Assembly: GCF_036322585.1 (NCBI RefSeq) | Contig: NZ_AP024600.1 | Coordinates: 3,906,001-3,970,000 of the forward strand | DNA length: 64,000 nt | Source of the DNA: Luteolibacter sp. LG18 | Lineage (GTDB): Bacteria > Verrucomicrobiota > Verrucomicrobiia > Verrucomicrobiales > Akkermansiaceae | Direction of reading: 5' to 3' | Part shown: positions 50,858-59,627 of the stretch, in pieces | How positions within the stretch are numbered: the first letter of the stretch is position 1 | Layout: each line of letters starts with the position of its first letter | Program-made: the position numbers and the translations under genes | Notes under the pieces: generated by a model | Databases searched by the model: none | What the model was told of the DNA's origin: nothing | Seen by the model: only the letters and a program-made list of their open reading frames with translations

Positions 50858-52096
50858 ATGAGGGGATTTGGGTTCATGGGCTTCGCGTGTATCGCGGCAG
50901 GCGGGGCGCTGGCCCAGGACGCGTGGGAGCAGCCACCGATTGGGTATTCGAAGGCGGTGGCGAAAGACCCGGCGGGGATGCTCGTGGACGGATCCCTGAA
51001 ACTTACCGCTACCACGCCGCTGGAGAGGCTGAAGGAGGTGCTCGCGCGGCTGAATGTTCCGGTAGAATCGCAGGTGCTGGTGTTTTCAAAGACCAGCAAG
51101 CAGAACCCGCTGATCGATCCGGGAAATCCGCGGGCGCTCTATTTCTCCGAGAGCACCTACGTCGGCTACGTTCCGGGCGGACAGATCGAGATCATTTCCC
51201 ACGATCCGGTGCTGGGACCGGTGTTCCGGACCCTGGATGCGGGCGGGCCCGCGGCACCGGTGGCGCAGCGTCAGACGGCGGATTGCCTGTCCTGCCACGG
51301 CACCGCGCGGACGCTGGATGTGCCGGGCGTGCTGGTGCGTTCGGTGTTCGCGGATGCGGACGGGCGGCCCTTGCTGGAATTTGGCAGCGTGGATGTGAAT
51401 GCCACCACGCCTCTGGAACAACGTTGGGGTGGGTATTACGTGACGGGACGGAGTTCGCTGCCGCATTTGGGCAACCGGTTTTTCCGCAACGGCGAACAGC
51501 CGGACACCTCTACCGCGGCGGTGCAGCTGGATCAGGTGGGCGACCGCGTCGACCCCGCGAAATACCCGCGTGCGACCAGCGACATCGTGGCGCTGCTGGT
51601 GCTGGAGCACCAATGCCAAGTCTACAACCTGATGACGTCCGCCTCCTACCGCTACCGACGGATGAGCTGGATGTCCCGAGCGTTCGATGCCAAGGCTGAC
51701 CCGGACCACGGCACGGCGGGCAAGCTGGCGGATGACGACGCCCTGAAGATCGTGGACGCCCTGCTTTTCAAGGATGCCGCGCCGATGGGCGATGGTGTGG
51801 AGGGGGATGAGGCGTTCCAAACTGCCTTCGCGAAACGGTTTCCGGTCACCGGCGAGGGCGACTCGCTGACGGAGTTTCACCTTGGCGCGAAGCTCTTCAA
51901 GAACCGCTGTTCCTACATGGTCTACTCCGAGGTCTTCCAGTCCCTGCCCATGCGGGTGAAGACCGCGGTGGTGAAGCGGCTGGGAGCGATCCTGGAGGCT
52001 CCGGAGGAAATGGAGGGCTACGGTTACCTGAAAAAGCCCGAGCGGGAGCGCATCGTTGATATTTTAAGAGAAACGCTTCCCATTTACTCTCAATAG
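50858..52096 (+). CDS. Exported mono-haem cytochrome c-like protein
   Basis: A 412-residue protein with a signal peptide (FMGFACIAAGGALAQ) and one haem-c attachment motif CLSCH (Cys143-Cys146-His147) in TADCLSCHGTAR. Upstream, LVFSKTSKQNPLID and ALYFSESTYVGYVPGG, and downstream, WGGYYVTGRSSLPHLGNRF are recognisable from a Verrucomicrobia/Planctomycetes family of putative periplasmic cytochromes, but I cannot assign a reaction. A distal haem ligand (Met or His) cannot be identified with certainty. It follows the MFS gene by 40 bases and precedes fabV by 138. It may take part in periplasmic electron transfer or peroxide handling (speculative). Confidence 0.72.
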   Translation: MRGFGFMGFACIAAGGALAQDAWEQPPIGYSKAVAKDPAGMLVDGSLKLTATTPLERLKEVLARLNVPVESQVLVFSKTSKQNPLIDPGNPRALYFSESTYVGYVPGGQIEIISHDPVLGPVFRTLDAGGPAAPVAQRQTADCLSCHGTARTLDVPGVLVRSVFADADGRPLLEFGSVDVNATTPLEQRWGGYYVTGRSSLPHLGNRFFRNGEQPDTSTAAVQLDQVGDRVDPAKYPRATSDIVALLVLEHQCQVYNLMTSASYRYRRMSWMSRAFDAKADPDHGTAGKLADDDALKIVDALLFKDAAPMGDGVEGDEAFQTAFAKRFPVTGEGDSLTEFHLGAKLFKNRCSYMVYSEVFQSLPMRVKTAVVKRLGAILEAPEEMEGYGYLKKPERERIVDILRETLPIYSQ

Positions 52097-52234
52097 GATG
52101 TGCGGCGGATGGGGCGGGAAAACGGTTCGGCTTGTTCAAAGCTTGCACACCGTCCAAGGTTCCGGTTCACGATTTGCCCAGCCGGACGGCAGCGGGGTTC
52201 CCGCGTCCGGTTTCCGAACACACGACCCACCACC

Positions 52235-53425
52235 ATGATTATCTCTCCCAAGGTCCGCGGTTTCATCTGCACCACCGCCCATCCAGAAGGCTGCGCCAAG
52301 CACGTGGCCGACCAGATCGCCGTGGTCAAATCCCGCGGCCCGATCGCCAACGGCCCGAAGAAGGTGCTCGTGATCGGTTCTTCCACCGGCTACGGCCTGT
52401 CTTCCCGCATCGCTGCCGCCTTCGGCTCCGATGCCGCCACCATCGGCGTGTTCTTCGAACGTCCGGGTGAGGAAAGCCGCCCCGCCACCGCCGGTTGGTA
52501 CAATTCCGCCGCCTTCGAAAAGGAAGCCGCCGCCGCTGGTCTCTACGCCCGCTCGTTCAATGGCGACGCCTTCTCCGATGCGATGAAGGCCGAGGTGATC
52601 GCCGCCATCAAGGCCGACCTCGGCCAGGTCGATTGCGTGGTCTACAGCCTCGCCTCCCCGCGCCGCACCGATCCGAAGACCGGTGAAGTCTACTCCTCCG
52701 TCCTCAAGCCGATCGGCCAGAGCTACTCCGCCAAGAACCTCAACACCAACAGCGGCGTGGTCAACGAGGTGTCCATCGAACCGGCCCAGGGTGACGACAT
52801 TCCCCAGACCGTGGCCGTGATGGGCGGCGAGGACTGGATGTTCTGGATGGACGCCCTGCTCGAAGCCGGCGTGCTGGCCGAAGGCGTGCAGACCGTCGCC
52901 TACTCATACATCGGGCCGGAAGTCACCTGGCCGATCTACAAGCAGGGCACCATCGGCAAGGCCAAGGAAGACCTCGAGCGCGTTCAGCGCGAACTCGACG
53001 CCAAGCTCGCTCCGCTTCAGGGTAAGGCTTGGGTGTCCGTGAACAAGGCGCTGGTCACTCAGGCCAGCTCCGCCATCCCGGTGGTGCCGCTCTACATCTC
53101 CCTCCTCTACAAGGTGATGAAGGACGAAGGCACCCACGAGGACACCATCGAGCAGATGGACCGCCTCTTCCGCGAGCGGATGTACAACGGCAACCCGCAG
53201 CCCGACGAAGCCGGCCGCATCCGTGTGGACGACTGGGAAATGGCCCCGGCCGTTCAGGCCCTCGTCGGCGAGCGCTGGAAGGAAGTGAACACCGAGAACC
53301 TCTCCGAGCTCGGTGACTTCGCCGGTTACCAGTCGAGCTTCCTGCGCCTCTTCGGCTTCGGCCTTGAAGGCGTGGATTACGCCGCTGACACCGATCCGTC
53401 CATCGGCGTGCCGTCGATCAAGTAA
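52235..53425 (+). CDS. fabV: Enoyl-ACP / trans-2-enoyl-CoA reductase FabV
   Basis: A 396-residue NADH-dependent enoyl reductase catalysing the last step of each fatty-acid elongation cycle; FabV types are insensitive or weakly sensitive to triclosan. The nucleotide-binding motif is [11 protein letters not shown] near residue 50, and the catalytic Tyr-x8-Lys is exact (Tyr235 and Lys244 in [13 protein letters not shown]). Length matches the family (about 395-400). The start is the ATG after CCCACCACC, giving the conserved [12 protein letters not shown]. Codon use is strongly C-ending, which suggests high expression. It has its own strong terminator and appears monocistronic. Confidence 0.96.
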   Translation: MIISPKVRGFICTTAHPEGCAKHVADQIAVVKSRGPIANGPKKVLVIGSSTGYGLSSRIAAAFGSDAATIGVFFERPGEESRPATAGWYNSAAFEKEAAAAGLYARSFNGDAFSDAMKAEVIAAIKADLGQVDCVVYSLASPRRTDPKTGEVYSSVLKPIGQSYSAKNLNTNSGVVNEVSIEPAQGDDIPQTVAVMGGEDWMFWMDALLEAGVLAEGVQTVAYSYIGPEVTWPIYKQGTIGKAKEDLERVQRELDAKLAPLQGKAWVSVNKALVTQASSAIPVVPLYISLLYKVMKDEGTHEDTIEQMDRLFRERMYNGNPQPDEAGRIRVDDWEMAPAVQALVGERWKEVNTENLSELGDFAGYQSSFLRLFGFGLEGVDYAADTDPSIGVPSIK

Positions 53426-53447
53426 GCGGCATCTGATACTGGTTTTT

Positions 53448-53484
53448 CAAAAAGCGCCCCGGTTCACGCCGGGGCGCTTTTTGT
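53448..53484 (+). terminator. Rho-independent terminator of fabV
   Basis: A perfect stem AAAGCGCCCCGG / CCGGGGCGCTTT with a 6-base loop and a five-T run, 22 bases past the stop; flanking A and T runs allow bidirectional action. Confidence 0.92.
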
Positions 53485-53491
53485 TTCCTGA

Positions 53492-53627
53492 TGTAGTCGA
53501 AAGCTCCGCTTTCGAATCGTCTCCGCCAGCTCCAGTTGGCGGGGGCTCACCGGCCAAACGACCTCCACCCCGAAGAGGGAAAGCGGAGCCTCCCCCTACA
53601 TTCTGAAAGCAGAGCTTTCAGCTACAT
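53492..53627. repeat. GAAAGC-palindrome dispersed element, copy 1
   Basis: About 135 bp bounded by two palindromes: GAAAGCTCCGCTTTC at the left and CTGAAAGCAGAGCTTTCAG (53603-53621) at the right, with TGTAG/CTACA at the outer edges. It is related to 62429-62560, where the same palindromes are separated by a different GC-rich middle. Non-coding; it lies between fabV and the next gene. Confidence 0.75.
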
Positions 53628-53705
53628 CGTGGAGAGGCCGTGCGACCTTTCCACTCGCGGAGGAGGTGAAACCTGATATGTCTGAGTCTATCGGATTCTT
53701 CCGCC

Positions 53706-54263
53706 ATGAGCGTTCCTCTCGTTCCCCCGCGTGTTCAGGAACTCCTCGTTCCCGGGGAGGAGGTGCTGTGGGTGGGGAAGCCGGCGATCCGGCCCATTGT
53801 TGGGAAAGCATTGTTCGTCCCGATTGTGTTGGCCGGAACTCTGATCCTGCAAGGGATTGGTCGTCCCGATGGATCGCCGCTCAACTCTACGCTCTGGATT
53901 TTCGCTGTCGCGGTGGCGTTGGCGATCGCGAAGCTTGGGTTCGACCTCTTCCGTCGCGGAAACGCATGGCAGGCATTCACCAATATGCGGGTGTTGCTTC
54001 CCTCGGGCTGGGATCATGCCGGGATCAAGCCGGTGAACTACGGTGACATCCGGGAGATCAAGGAGGAGGCAATCGGATTCGGACAAGGAAACCAGGGGAT
54101 TGGAATCTGGACCCACGGTCATGATCTGCGCCGCATTTTCCCCCGCATCGTCATTCCGGGACGTGATGAACACCAAACCGTCTTCCGCGTCCTCCGCCGC
54201 ACCTGGCTGATCGCAACGGGCGAGCTTCCTCCGTCGGCGATGGAGTGGGAGCCGCGGTTGTGA
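53706..54263 (+). CDS. Small membrane protein with bacterial PH-like domain
   Basis: A 185-residue protein. Two transmembrane helices (ALFVPIVLAGTLILQGI and LWIFAVAVALAIAKLGFDLF) are followed by a C-terminal region (NMRVLLPSG... INYG-like DIREIKEE... IPGRDEHQTVFRVLRR) resembling bPH/DUF304-type domains of bacterial membrane proteins. N-terminal residues 1-30 include LVPGEEVLWVGKP, also typical of this group. Function of the family is unknown. It stands alone between a dispersed repeat and a three-hairpin element, convergent with the sigma-factor gene. Confidence 0.7.
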   Translation: MSVPLVPPRVQELLVPGEEVLWVGKPAIRPIVGKALFVPIVLAGTLILQGIGRPDGSPLNSTLWIFAVAVALAIAKLGFDLFRRGNAWQAFTNMRVLLPSGWDHAGIKPVNYGDIREIKEEAIGFGQGNQGIGIWTHGHDLRRIFPRIVIPGRDEHQTVFRVLRRTWLIATGELPPSAMEWEPRL

Positions 54264-54271
54264 TCCAAGGA

Positions 54272-54364
54272 GCAAGGACATTCCTGTCCTTGTTGGGAAG
54301 AGTCATTGCGCTGAACGACTCCAACCATCGGAGTCTCTTCAGGCAAGGACAGGAATGTCCTTGC
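54272..54364. repeat. Three-hairpin element between convergent genes
   Basis: Two 20-bp blocks, CAAGGACATTCCTGTCCTTG (54273-54292) and its exact reverse complement at 54344-54363, flank a third stem GACTCC/GGAGTC. The outer blocks can pair with each other or fold individually. It occupies the whole gap between the PH-like gene and the sigma gene and may terminate both transcripts. Confidence 0.75.
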
Positions 54365-54374
54365 GCCCTGATGG

Positions 54375-55637
54375 TCATTTCACCAGACAGGCTCTCAGAC
54401 GGTCGGTTAGAAACAGCTGCTCGGCTTTTACAGCAGTAAGCTGGAGGGCTCGGGTGAAGGAGGCGGCGGCGGCCTCGGAGTCGCCGAGGCGTTCCTGAAG
54501 ATCACCGAGCACGGCGTGCAGCAGGTAGTAACGCTCGAGTTGCCCGCTCTTCCAGATCGGTTCCAGTGCCGTGATTCCCGCCTCCGGACCGTGAACCTCG
54601 GCACACGCGACGGCGCGGTTCAGCGCCACCACCGGGGAATCGCTGATCGTGAGCCAGCGGTCGTAGTGGGCGAGGATGCCGGGCCAATGGGTGGAGACGG
54701 CATCGGGTGCGGTGCTGTGGTGGGCGGCGATTCCGGCCTGGAGATGATACTCGGTGAGGTCATCGCCACGGGCGGAGAGCGCGAGGTGGCGCAGCCCGCG
54801 GCCGATCATGGCGTGATCCCACAAGCCGCGGTCCTGATCTTTGAGAAGCAGGATATTGCCCTGCAAATCCTCGCGTGCGGGGAGCCGGGAGGCATTGAGC
54901 AGCATCAACGCCAGCAAGGCATGCATGCGCGGATGGTTCGCGGCGGGATGCTGGACCAGGGCATCCGCCAGGCGGATCGCCTCATGGCAAAGCTCGGCGC
55001 GGATCACGCTGTCGCCGCTGGAAGCGCTGTAGCCCTCGTTGAAGAGCAGGTAGAGAATGCGGAGCACGCCATCGAGACGCGGGGCGAGTTCTTCTCCGGC
55101 GGGGATTTCAAACGGAATGCCCGCCTCGGCGATGCGCTGGCGGGCGCGGGTGAGACGCTTGGCGATGGCGGCCTCGGTGGTGAGGAAGGCGCTGGCGATC
55201 TCCGCCGGGCTGAAGGCGCAGAGTGTTTTCAAGGCGAGCGCCGTCTGGGCATCCTGGGGGATGTCCGGGTGGCAGCACGCGAACATCAGCCGCAGGCGAC
55301 CGTCCTTGATCTCGTCCTCGAACCGCGGCGCGTGTTCATCGCTTTCCGGCCACTGCTCCAGCGAGGCGGTGATCTCGGGCAGCTTGTCGTGGAAGACCTT
55401 CTCGCGGCGGATCAAATCGAGCGCGCGGCGTTTCGCCGTCTGCATGAGCCAAGCGGCGGGGTTGTCGGGGATGCCGTGGTAGGGCCACGTTTGCAGCGCC
55501 CGCACCATGGCTTCCTGGACAACGTCCTCCGCGAGCTGGAGCCGGTGGATGCCGAAGATCCCCGTCAATGCGGACACCAGTTTTCCCGCCTCATGACGGA
55601 AGAGATGGTCGGTGAGGCGCGGGATCTCAGTACTCAT
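54375..55637 (-). CDS. ECF42-type RNA polymerase sigma factor with C-terminal TPR-like extension
   Basis: A 420-residue protein. Sigma region 2 spans about 15-80 (AEDVVQEAMVRAL, PAAWLMQTAKRRALDLIRR) and region 4 about 130-170 (AEIASAFLTTEAAIAKRLTRAR). Between and beyond are the FACCHPD and LFNEGY signatures of the ECF42 group (DUF6596), then a helical TPR-like C-terminal domain. ECF42 factors have no anti-sigma factor and are controlled through this C-terminal extension; they are characteristically linked to YCII/DGPF protein genes, two of which lie upstream in this cluster. It is the last gene of the minus-strand run, separated by 197 bases with an inverted repeat. Confidence 0.92.
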   Translation of the reverse strand: MSTEIPRLTDHLFRHEAGKLVSALTGIFGIHRLQLAEDVVQEAMVRALQTWPYHGIPDNPAAWLMQTAKRRALDLIRREKVFHDKLPEITASLEQWPESDEHAPRFEDEIKDGRLRLMFACCHPDIPQDAQTALALKTLCAFSPAEIASAFLTTEAAIAKRLTRARQRIAEAGIPFEIPAGEELAPRLDGVLRILYLLFNEGYSASSGDSVIRAELCHEAIRLADALVQHPAANHPRMHALLALMLLNASRLPAREDLQGNILLLKDQDRGLWDHAMIGRGLRHLALSARGDDLTEYHLQAGIAAHHSTAPDAVSTHWPGILAHYDRWLTISDSPVVALNRAVACAEVHGPEAGITALEPIWKSGQLERYYLLHAVLGDLQERLGDSEAAAASFTRALQLTAVKAEQLFLTDRLRACLVK

Positions 55638-55679
55638 GCTGCGGGTAGGATGACTCGCTGAGGCGTCGGGCCGGGTTTG

Positions 55680-55773
55680 GACAGAATTAACAGAATTTTT
55701 CAGAATTTACAAAATAGAGGAAGGAGACCTCTACAAGTGAAGGCGATTTCCCATGGTTCCTGTTAATTCTGTC
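55680..55773. repeat. Inverted repeat with three CAGAATT direct repeats, upstream of the sigma gene
   Basis: GACAGAATTAACAG (55680-55693) and its exact reverse complement CTGTTAATTCTGTC (55760-55773) flank an A/T-rich stretch. The left arm is continued by spaced CAGAATT copies. This low-GC block stands out from its surroundings. It may be the end of the upstream transcript or a promoter/operator region for the sigma gene. Confidence 0.55.
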
Positions 55774-55834
55774 TGAATTGGCCCGATCTACCGGGAGCGA
55801 GGCCCGGCACTCTCGGTGGGAACGTCCTACCTTG

Positions 55835-56239
55835 TTAGCCCTGCGCGGCTGCGGCGGCCTCCAGGTTCATGCGCTCGATCGGGCACGATGGCGCGACCGG
55901 GCGGACCTCGACGATGATGCCGTGGGGCAGGCCGGGGCACTGCTTCGCGATTTCCACGGCTTCGTCAATGCTCTCGACGTTCACGTAGAAATAGCCGCCG
56001 ACGGCTTCCTTCGATTCGGCGAAGGGACCGTCCGCCACGTTGGCGTTCTTGCCGGTGATGACGCGGCCTTCGTTCTCGAGCGGGCTGGCGGCGATGAGAC
56101 GGCCATCGCTCTTGAGGCCTTCGACCCAATCGTTCCAGCGGGACATGACGTTCTGGATCTCGTCCATCGAGAGCTCCTTGCACCAATCGGTGCCGCGGAA
56201 GAGGATCAGGTGGCCGGTGCTGTGGGTGGGGATGATCAT
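55835..56239 (-). CDS. YCII-related (DGPF) protein
   Basis: A 134-residue ferredoxin-like-fold protein with the DGPF signature in VADGPFAESKEAVGGYF. YCII proteins are small dimers of uncertain biochemical role; in many genomes they are co-encoded with ECF42 sigma factors and probably belong to their regulon. Starts MIIPTHSTGHLILFRG with a C/A-rich leader. It is the last of the co-directional small genes before the sigma factor; 28 bases separate it from the DUF1428 gene. The C-terminus is Ala-rich and not conserved. Confidence 0.87.
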   Translation of the reverse strand: MIIPTHSTGHLILFRGTDWCKELSMDEIQNVMSRWNDWVEGLKSDGRLIAASPLENEGRVITGKNANVADGPFAESKEAVGGYFYVNVESIDEAVEIAKQCPGLPHGIIVEVRPVAPSCPIERMNLEAAAAAQG

Positions 56240-56267
56240 GGTTTCGTGGTGGTGGGAGTTTGGAAAA

Positions 56268-56627
56268 TCAGGAGACGAGGGTAGTGAAGCCGCCGTAGAT
56301 CATGCGGTTGCAATCGAAAGGCATGGTGGTCGAGGTCATCATGGGTGCCATCCGGGGATCGTTCATCACGGCCGTATTGATGGCGTCACGGCGTTCGCGG
56401 GATTCATAGGTGATCCAGGCGAAGACCACGGTTTCGTCAGGATTGGCCCCGGCGGCTTTCTGGAAGGTCACGGTCTTTTCCTGGTCGAGATCGTCGCCGA
56501 CGCACTCGCGGTAATCCAGTGCTCCGTGGTCCAGCCAGATCTGGCGGGCCAATTCGGCAAGCTTGCGGTAGTCCTCGATATTGGCCTTCGGGACGGGGAT
56601 GACAAATCCATCGACGTATTGGCTCAT
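56268..56627 (-). CDS. DUF1428 (YbaA-like) protein
   Basis: A 119-residue protein starting MSQYVDGFVIPVPKANIEDY, with WLDHGALDYRECVGDD and the closing DCNRMIYGGFTTL characteristic of DUF1428. The family has a dimeric alpha/beta-barrel (ferredoxin-like) fold and unknown function. The frame extends upstream into the SRPBCC gene; the chosen start is the ATG after CGCCCACCGCC. Co-directional with its neighbours (13 bases to the upstream stop), suggesting co-transcription within the ECF42-linked cluster. Confidence 0.87.
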   Translation of the reverse strand: MSQYVDGFVIPVPKANIEDYRKLAELARQIWLDHGALDYRECVGDDLDQEKTVTFQKAAGANPDETVVFAWITYESRERRDAINTAVMNDPRMAPMMTSTTMPFDCNRMIYGGFTTLVS

Positions 56628-56640
56628 GGCGGTGGGCGGT

Positions 56641-57549
56641 TCAGGTGGTTTCGAGATAGGTTTGGAGCCGGTCGAGCGATTGCGACCAGCCGGTTTGCAT
56701 GCCGGCGAGGTAGGGCAGGGATTCCGGGGTGGGACCACCGTTCAGGCGGGCATGGAGTTTGAGCCGGGTTTTGCCTTCCTCCGGTGTGAAGGTGACGGTG
56801 TTGTGGACTTCGAAGAGCGGCTTTTCGTCGGGGCCGAGCGCGGCACTGAGAAACTCCAGCCGCTCCGGCGGAGCCACGTCCTGCACCACGCCAGACATCG
56901 GATAAACGGTGCCATCCGGCGCGCGCATGTGGATGTGGATGAGGCCGCCCGGCCGGGGCTCGAATTGGCAAAGTGGATTGGTGAAGCCCTCCGGTCCCCA
57001 CCATTCAGCGAGGCGGCCGGCATCGATCCAGGCATCGAAGGCGTCCTCCACGTGGGTGTCGAGCAGGCGGGATTGGACGACCTCGCGCAGCTTCGCATCC
57101 TCCAGATAGGATGCGAGCCGGTCGAAGCATTCGCTCCAGCCGCCGCGGTGGCCTTCCAGCGATTGCTGGGTGGCGAAGACTCCGTGGGTGAACTCCATCC
57201 GTGTGCCGCCATCGGCATCATCGGAAAGCAGGACCGTTACCAGCGTTTCGGGGCCGGGGCCGTAGTCCTCCTCCCACACGTGGGTGAAGACGATCTTCCG
57301 GTCCTCGATCAGCTCCTGATAGACGCCGCCGAGCCGGAACTGGGTGCCCTCACCGGAGAGCATGCAGGTTCGCCACGCGCCGCCGACGCGGAGATCGCCC
57401 TCCGAGAACGGGATGGTGAATCCATGCGGCGCGCACCAGTGGTCGAGGTGGGCCTTCTCCGTCCACGCCCGATAGACCAGCGGCCGCGGGGCATCGAAGA
57501 CGCGGGTGACGACCAGGATCGGATCGGACGGGGCGGAGGTGACGTTCAT
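56641..57549 (-). CDS. Tandem SRPBCC (AHSA1-type) domain protein
   Basis: A 302-residue protein made of two AHSA1-like SRPBCC domains. The first (about 1-150) has VFDAPRPLVYRAWTEKAHLDHWCAP and the second (about 155-300) has DAWIDAGRLAEWWGPEGFTNP, each ending in a helix with GW-S-x-x-x-D-R-L. The fold binds hydrophobic ligands in a deep pocket; ligands of these stand-alone forms are unknown. Fusion of two such domains is less common than single copies. Spaced 12 and 13 bases from neighbours, it is clearly part of the same transcription unit. Confidence 0.87.
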   Translation of the reverse strand: MNVTSAPSDPILVVTRVFDAPRPLVYRAWTEKAHLDHWCAPHGFTIPFSEGDLRVGGAWRTCMLSGEGTQFRLGGVYQELIEDRKIVFTHVWEEDYGPGPETLVTVLLSDDADGGTRMEFTHGVFATQQSLEGHRGGWSECFDRLASYLEDAKLREVVQSRLLDTHVEDAFDAWIDAGRLAEWWGPEGFTNPLCQFEPRPGGLIHIHMRAPDGTVYPMSGVVQDVAPPERLEFLSAALGPDEKPLFEVHNTVTFTPEEGKTRLKLHARLNGGPTPESLPYLAGMQTGWSQSLDRLQTYLETT

Positions 57550-57561
57550 GGCGCGGTGGGG

Positions 57562-57969
57562 TCAGGCTTTCTGGACGGCGGCCGGGTCCATCCACATGTA
57601 TTCCCAGACGTGGCCATCCGGGTCCTGGAATCCATGGCCATACATGAAACCGTGGTCCTGAGGTTCCTTGTAGGTGCTGCCCCCGGCGGCGACGGCCTTG
57701 GCGATGGTGGCGTCCACTTCCTCGCGGCTTTCACAGGAAAGGCAGACGAGAACTTCGGCGGTTTGTTTCGCGTCGCTCACCGGCTTCGGCGAGTACAGGG
57801 CGAAATGGCGGTGCGTGAGCAGCATCACGTGGATGGTGTCGCTCACGATCATGCAGGCGGCGTTGTCGTCGGTGAACTGGGCGTTGAAGCTGTAACCGAG
57901 CGCGGAGAAGAATTCCTTGGAGCGTGGCAGGTCGGCCACGGGCAGGTTGATGAAGACGAGTTTGTTCAT
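57562..57969 (-). CDS. VOC-family (glyoxalase/bleomycin-resistance fold) protein
   Basis: A 135-residue single VOC module pair: LVFINLPVADLPRSKEFFSALG at the start and GHGFQDPDGHVWEYMWMDP at the end. This subgroup often accompanies YCII and DUF1428 genes. Metal-binding residues cannot be assigned with confidence, and enzymatic activity is unproven. The start is the ATG with a C-rich leader after the YCII gene stop (16 bases), discarding an upstream extension. Confidence 0.87.
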   Translation of the reverse strand: MNKLVFINLPVADLPRSKEFFSALGYSFNAQFTDDNAACMIVSDTIHVMLLTHRHFALYSPKPVSDAKQTAEVLVCLSCESREEVDATIAKAVAAGGSTYKEPQDHGFMYGHGFQDPDGHVWEYMWMDPAAVQKA

Positions 57970-57985
57970 GGGTAGGGTGGGTGGA

Positions 57986-58351
57986 TCAATCACGGCACGG
58001 GCCGGTGACGGCGGGACGGACTTCGATGATGGCTCCGGCGTCGAGCGCGGGGAAACGCTTCGCGATGGCGATGGCCTCCTCCTTGCTGGCGCAGTCGATG
58101 ATTTCGAAGCCACCGATGACTTCCTTCGATTCGGAGAAGGGGCCGTCGGTCACGAAAACCGAGCCGTCTTTCCGCCGGACCACGGCGGTGGTGTCCGGCG
58201 GCTGGAGGCCGACGGCGTGCACGGCCACGCCCTTGTCGACGAGTTCCTGGTGCCAGACGCCGCAGGCCTCGTGGACCGCGTTGCGCTGGTCGGTGGTCAG
58301 ACTGTTCCAACGCTCGGGATCGGCGTGGATGATGAGAAGGACGAATTGCAT
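57986..58351 (-). CDS. YCII-related (DGPF) protein, second copy
   Basis: A 121-residue YCII protein with the DGPF motif in VTDGPFSESKEVIGGFEI and the N-terminus MQFVLLIIHADPERWNSL. A paralogue of the copy nearer the sigma gene. Two DGPF genes beside an ECF42 sigma gene match the conserved gene neighbourhood described for this sigma group. The start after CCTCCCGCCATC gives the usual length; the frame extends upstream into the DoxX gap. Confidence 0.88.
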   Translation of the reverse strand: MQFVLLIIHADPERWNSLTTDQRNAVHEACGVWHQELVDKGVAVHAVGLQPPDTTAVVRRKDGSVFVTDGPFSESKEVIGGFEIIDCASKEEAIAIAKRFPALDAGAIIEVRPAVTGPCRD

Positions 58352-58370
58352 GATGGCGGGAGGTAGTGGA

Positions 58371-58754
58371 TCAGCGGAGAAGCCCGGCGAAGGCCTTGCG
58401 GGCATCCCACAGCAGGTAGAGGGCGGCCACGCAGATAAGGATCAGCATGGGATTGTAGAGCCCTTCGCCATTCGCGATGAAGACGGTGAAGGCGAGGATG
58501 TTGACGATGATCGGACCGAGCACGAGCAGGCCGATATTGCGGGTCTTCGGAATCATCACGAGGACGGCGCCGACGAGCTCGAACACCTTCACGAAGGCGA
58601 GGTAGCCGGTCGGGCCGAAGGCACCGGTGAACATCGCCTTGGGCGTGCCTGGCTCCAGCGTCTCCGCGGGCATCATCCCGAGGAAGAACGTAACGCTGGC
58701 CATCAGGAACAACAGGCCGAGCAGGACGCTGGCGACGGTGGGAATGTATTTCAT
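58371..58754 (-). CDS. DoxX-like small membrane protein
   Basis: A 127-residue protein with four predicted transmembrane helices: TVASVLLGLLFLMASVTFFL, LAFVKVFELVGAVLVMIP, IGLLVLGPIIVNILAFTVFI and NPMLILICVAALYLL. Topology and the KVFELVGAVLVMIP segment fit DoxX/DUF4267-like families. Function unknown; homologues frequently sit next to SRPBCC or YCII genes. Spacing of 19 and 28 bases indicates co-transcription. Confidence 0.82.
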   Translation of the reverse strand: MKYIPTVASVLLGLLFLMASVTFFLGMMPAETLEPGTPKAMFTGAFGPTGYLAFVKVFELVGAVLVMIPKTRNIGLLVLGPIIVNILAFTVFIANGEGLYNPMLILICVAALYLLWDARKAFAGLLR

Positions 58755-58782
58755 AAAATGGATGGTATGATTGAACGGTAGG

Positions 58783-59313
58783 TCACTTCTTCTCCACGAT
58801 CTCCTTGAGATTGCTCAGCCCCTTTTCGAAGTCCTTGCCCACGAGCTTGTCCATGTTCATGACCAGCCCGAAGGCCTTTGCCATGAAGTTGTTCTTGCCG
58901 GTCATGGTCCACGTCACCGTGGTGCCGCTGCCTTCGGGGGCGAGGGTGAACTCGGCGGTGTTCGTGGCGGCGAAGGGCTTGAGGAATTCGAGCTTCATCG
59001 TCACGCGCTTGGCGGGGTCGCTGTCGGTGATGGACATGCGGCCTTCGCCGACCTTGCTGTTGCCAACCCAGGCGTAGGACGCCCCCTTGCCGGAAGCGGG
59101 GCCTTCGTAGGTGACCTTCATGGCTGGATCCATTTTCGCCCACGGCGACCAGTCCTGCCACTTGTGGTAATCGTTGACGTGCTCGAACACCGCGGCGGGC
59201 GGCGCGGCGACGGTGGCGCTGCGGGTGATCTTGAAGTCCGCCGGTTGCAGGGCTGCGACAACGAGGAAGACGATCACGGCGAGGCCGAGGGCGAGGAGGA
59301 TCTTTTTCAACAT
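58783..59313 (-). CDS. Membrane-anchored SRPBCC (polyketide cyclase/START-like) protein
   Basis: A 176-residue protein: N-terminal membrane anchor (ILLALGLAVIVFLVVAAL), then one SRPBCC domain with the typical ITRSATVAAPPAAVFEHVND and HKWQDWSPWAKMDP segments and a C-terminal helix (GLVMNMDKLVGKDFEKGLSNL). Probably binds a hydrophobic ligand at the outer face of the cytoplasmic membrane; ligand unknown. Part of the same minus-strand unit. Confidence 0.86.
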   Translation of the reverse strand: MLKKILLALGLAVIVFLVVAALQPADFKITRSATVAAPPAAVFEHVNDYHKWQDWSPWAKMDPAMKVTYEGPASGKGASYAWVGNSKVGEGRMSITDSDPAKRVTMKLEFLKPFAATNTAEFTLAPEGSGTTVTWTMTGKNNFMAKAFGLVMNMDKLVGKDFEKGLSNLKEIVEKK

Positions 59314-59372
59314 GGGGAAAGTTCGCTAGGGATGGACTAACAGGAAAGCGGGCGAAGGGGCGGGGTTCAAGC

Positions 59373-59627
59373 TCACAGCGGCCTCCTCGCGCGCAAGCGA
59401 CGGAACCGTTGCACGGCGAGGAAGAGCAGCGAGAGCACGCACAGGCCGAGCAGCGCGTGGCGGAGGAAGGCCGCCGCCGGGATCGAGAGACCGATGCCGC
59501 TGGCCAGCGCGACATAAGCCGCGAGGCAGGCCGGGCATTTCGGCATCAAGACCAGCACCGAGCCGGGGAGCGCCCACCGGATGAACCCGAGGACGCCCCG
59601 GCCGCGGCACGCGCAGCCCGCCTTCAT
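59373..59627 (-). CDS. Small membrane protein with CPAC motif
   Basis: An 84-residue protein with two hydrophobic helices and conserved cysteines: CAC near the N-terminus (5-7) and CPAC at 31-34 in MPKCPACLAAYVALASGIGL. The start overlaps the stop of the DUF899 gene as ATGA, indicating translational coupling to that thioredoxin-like protein. This supports a shared thiol or metal-handling role (inference). A longer upstream start would run through the DUF899 gene and was rejected. Resembles short MerC-like or DUF2752-like proteins but is not firmly assigned. Confidence 0.75.
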   Translation of the reverse strand: MKAGCACRGRGVLGFIRWALPGSVLVLMPKCPACLAAYVALASGIGLSIPAAAFLRHALLGLCVLSLLFLAVQRFRRLRARRPL

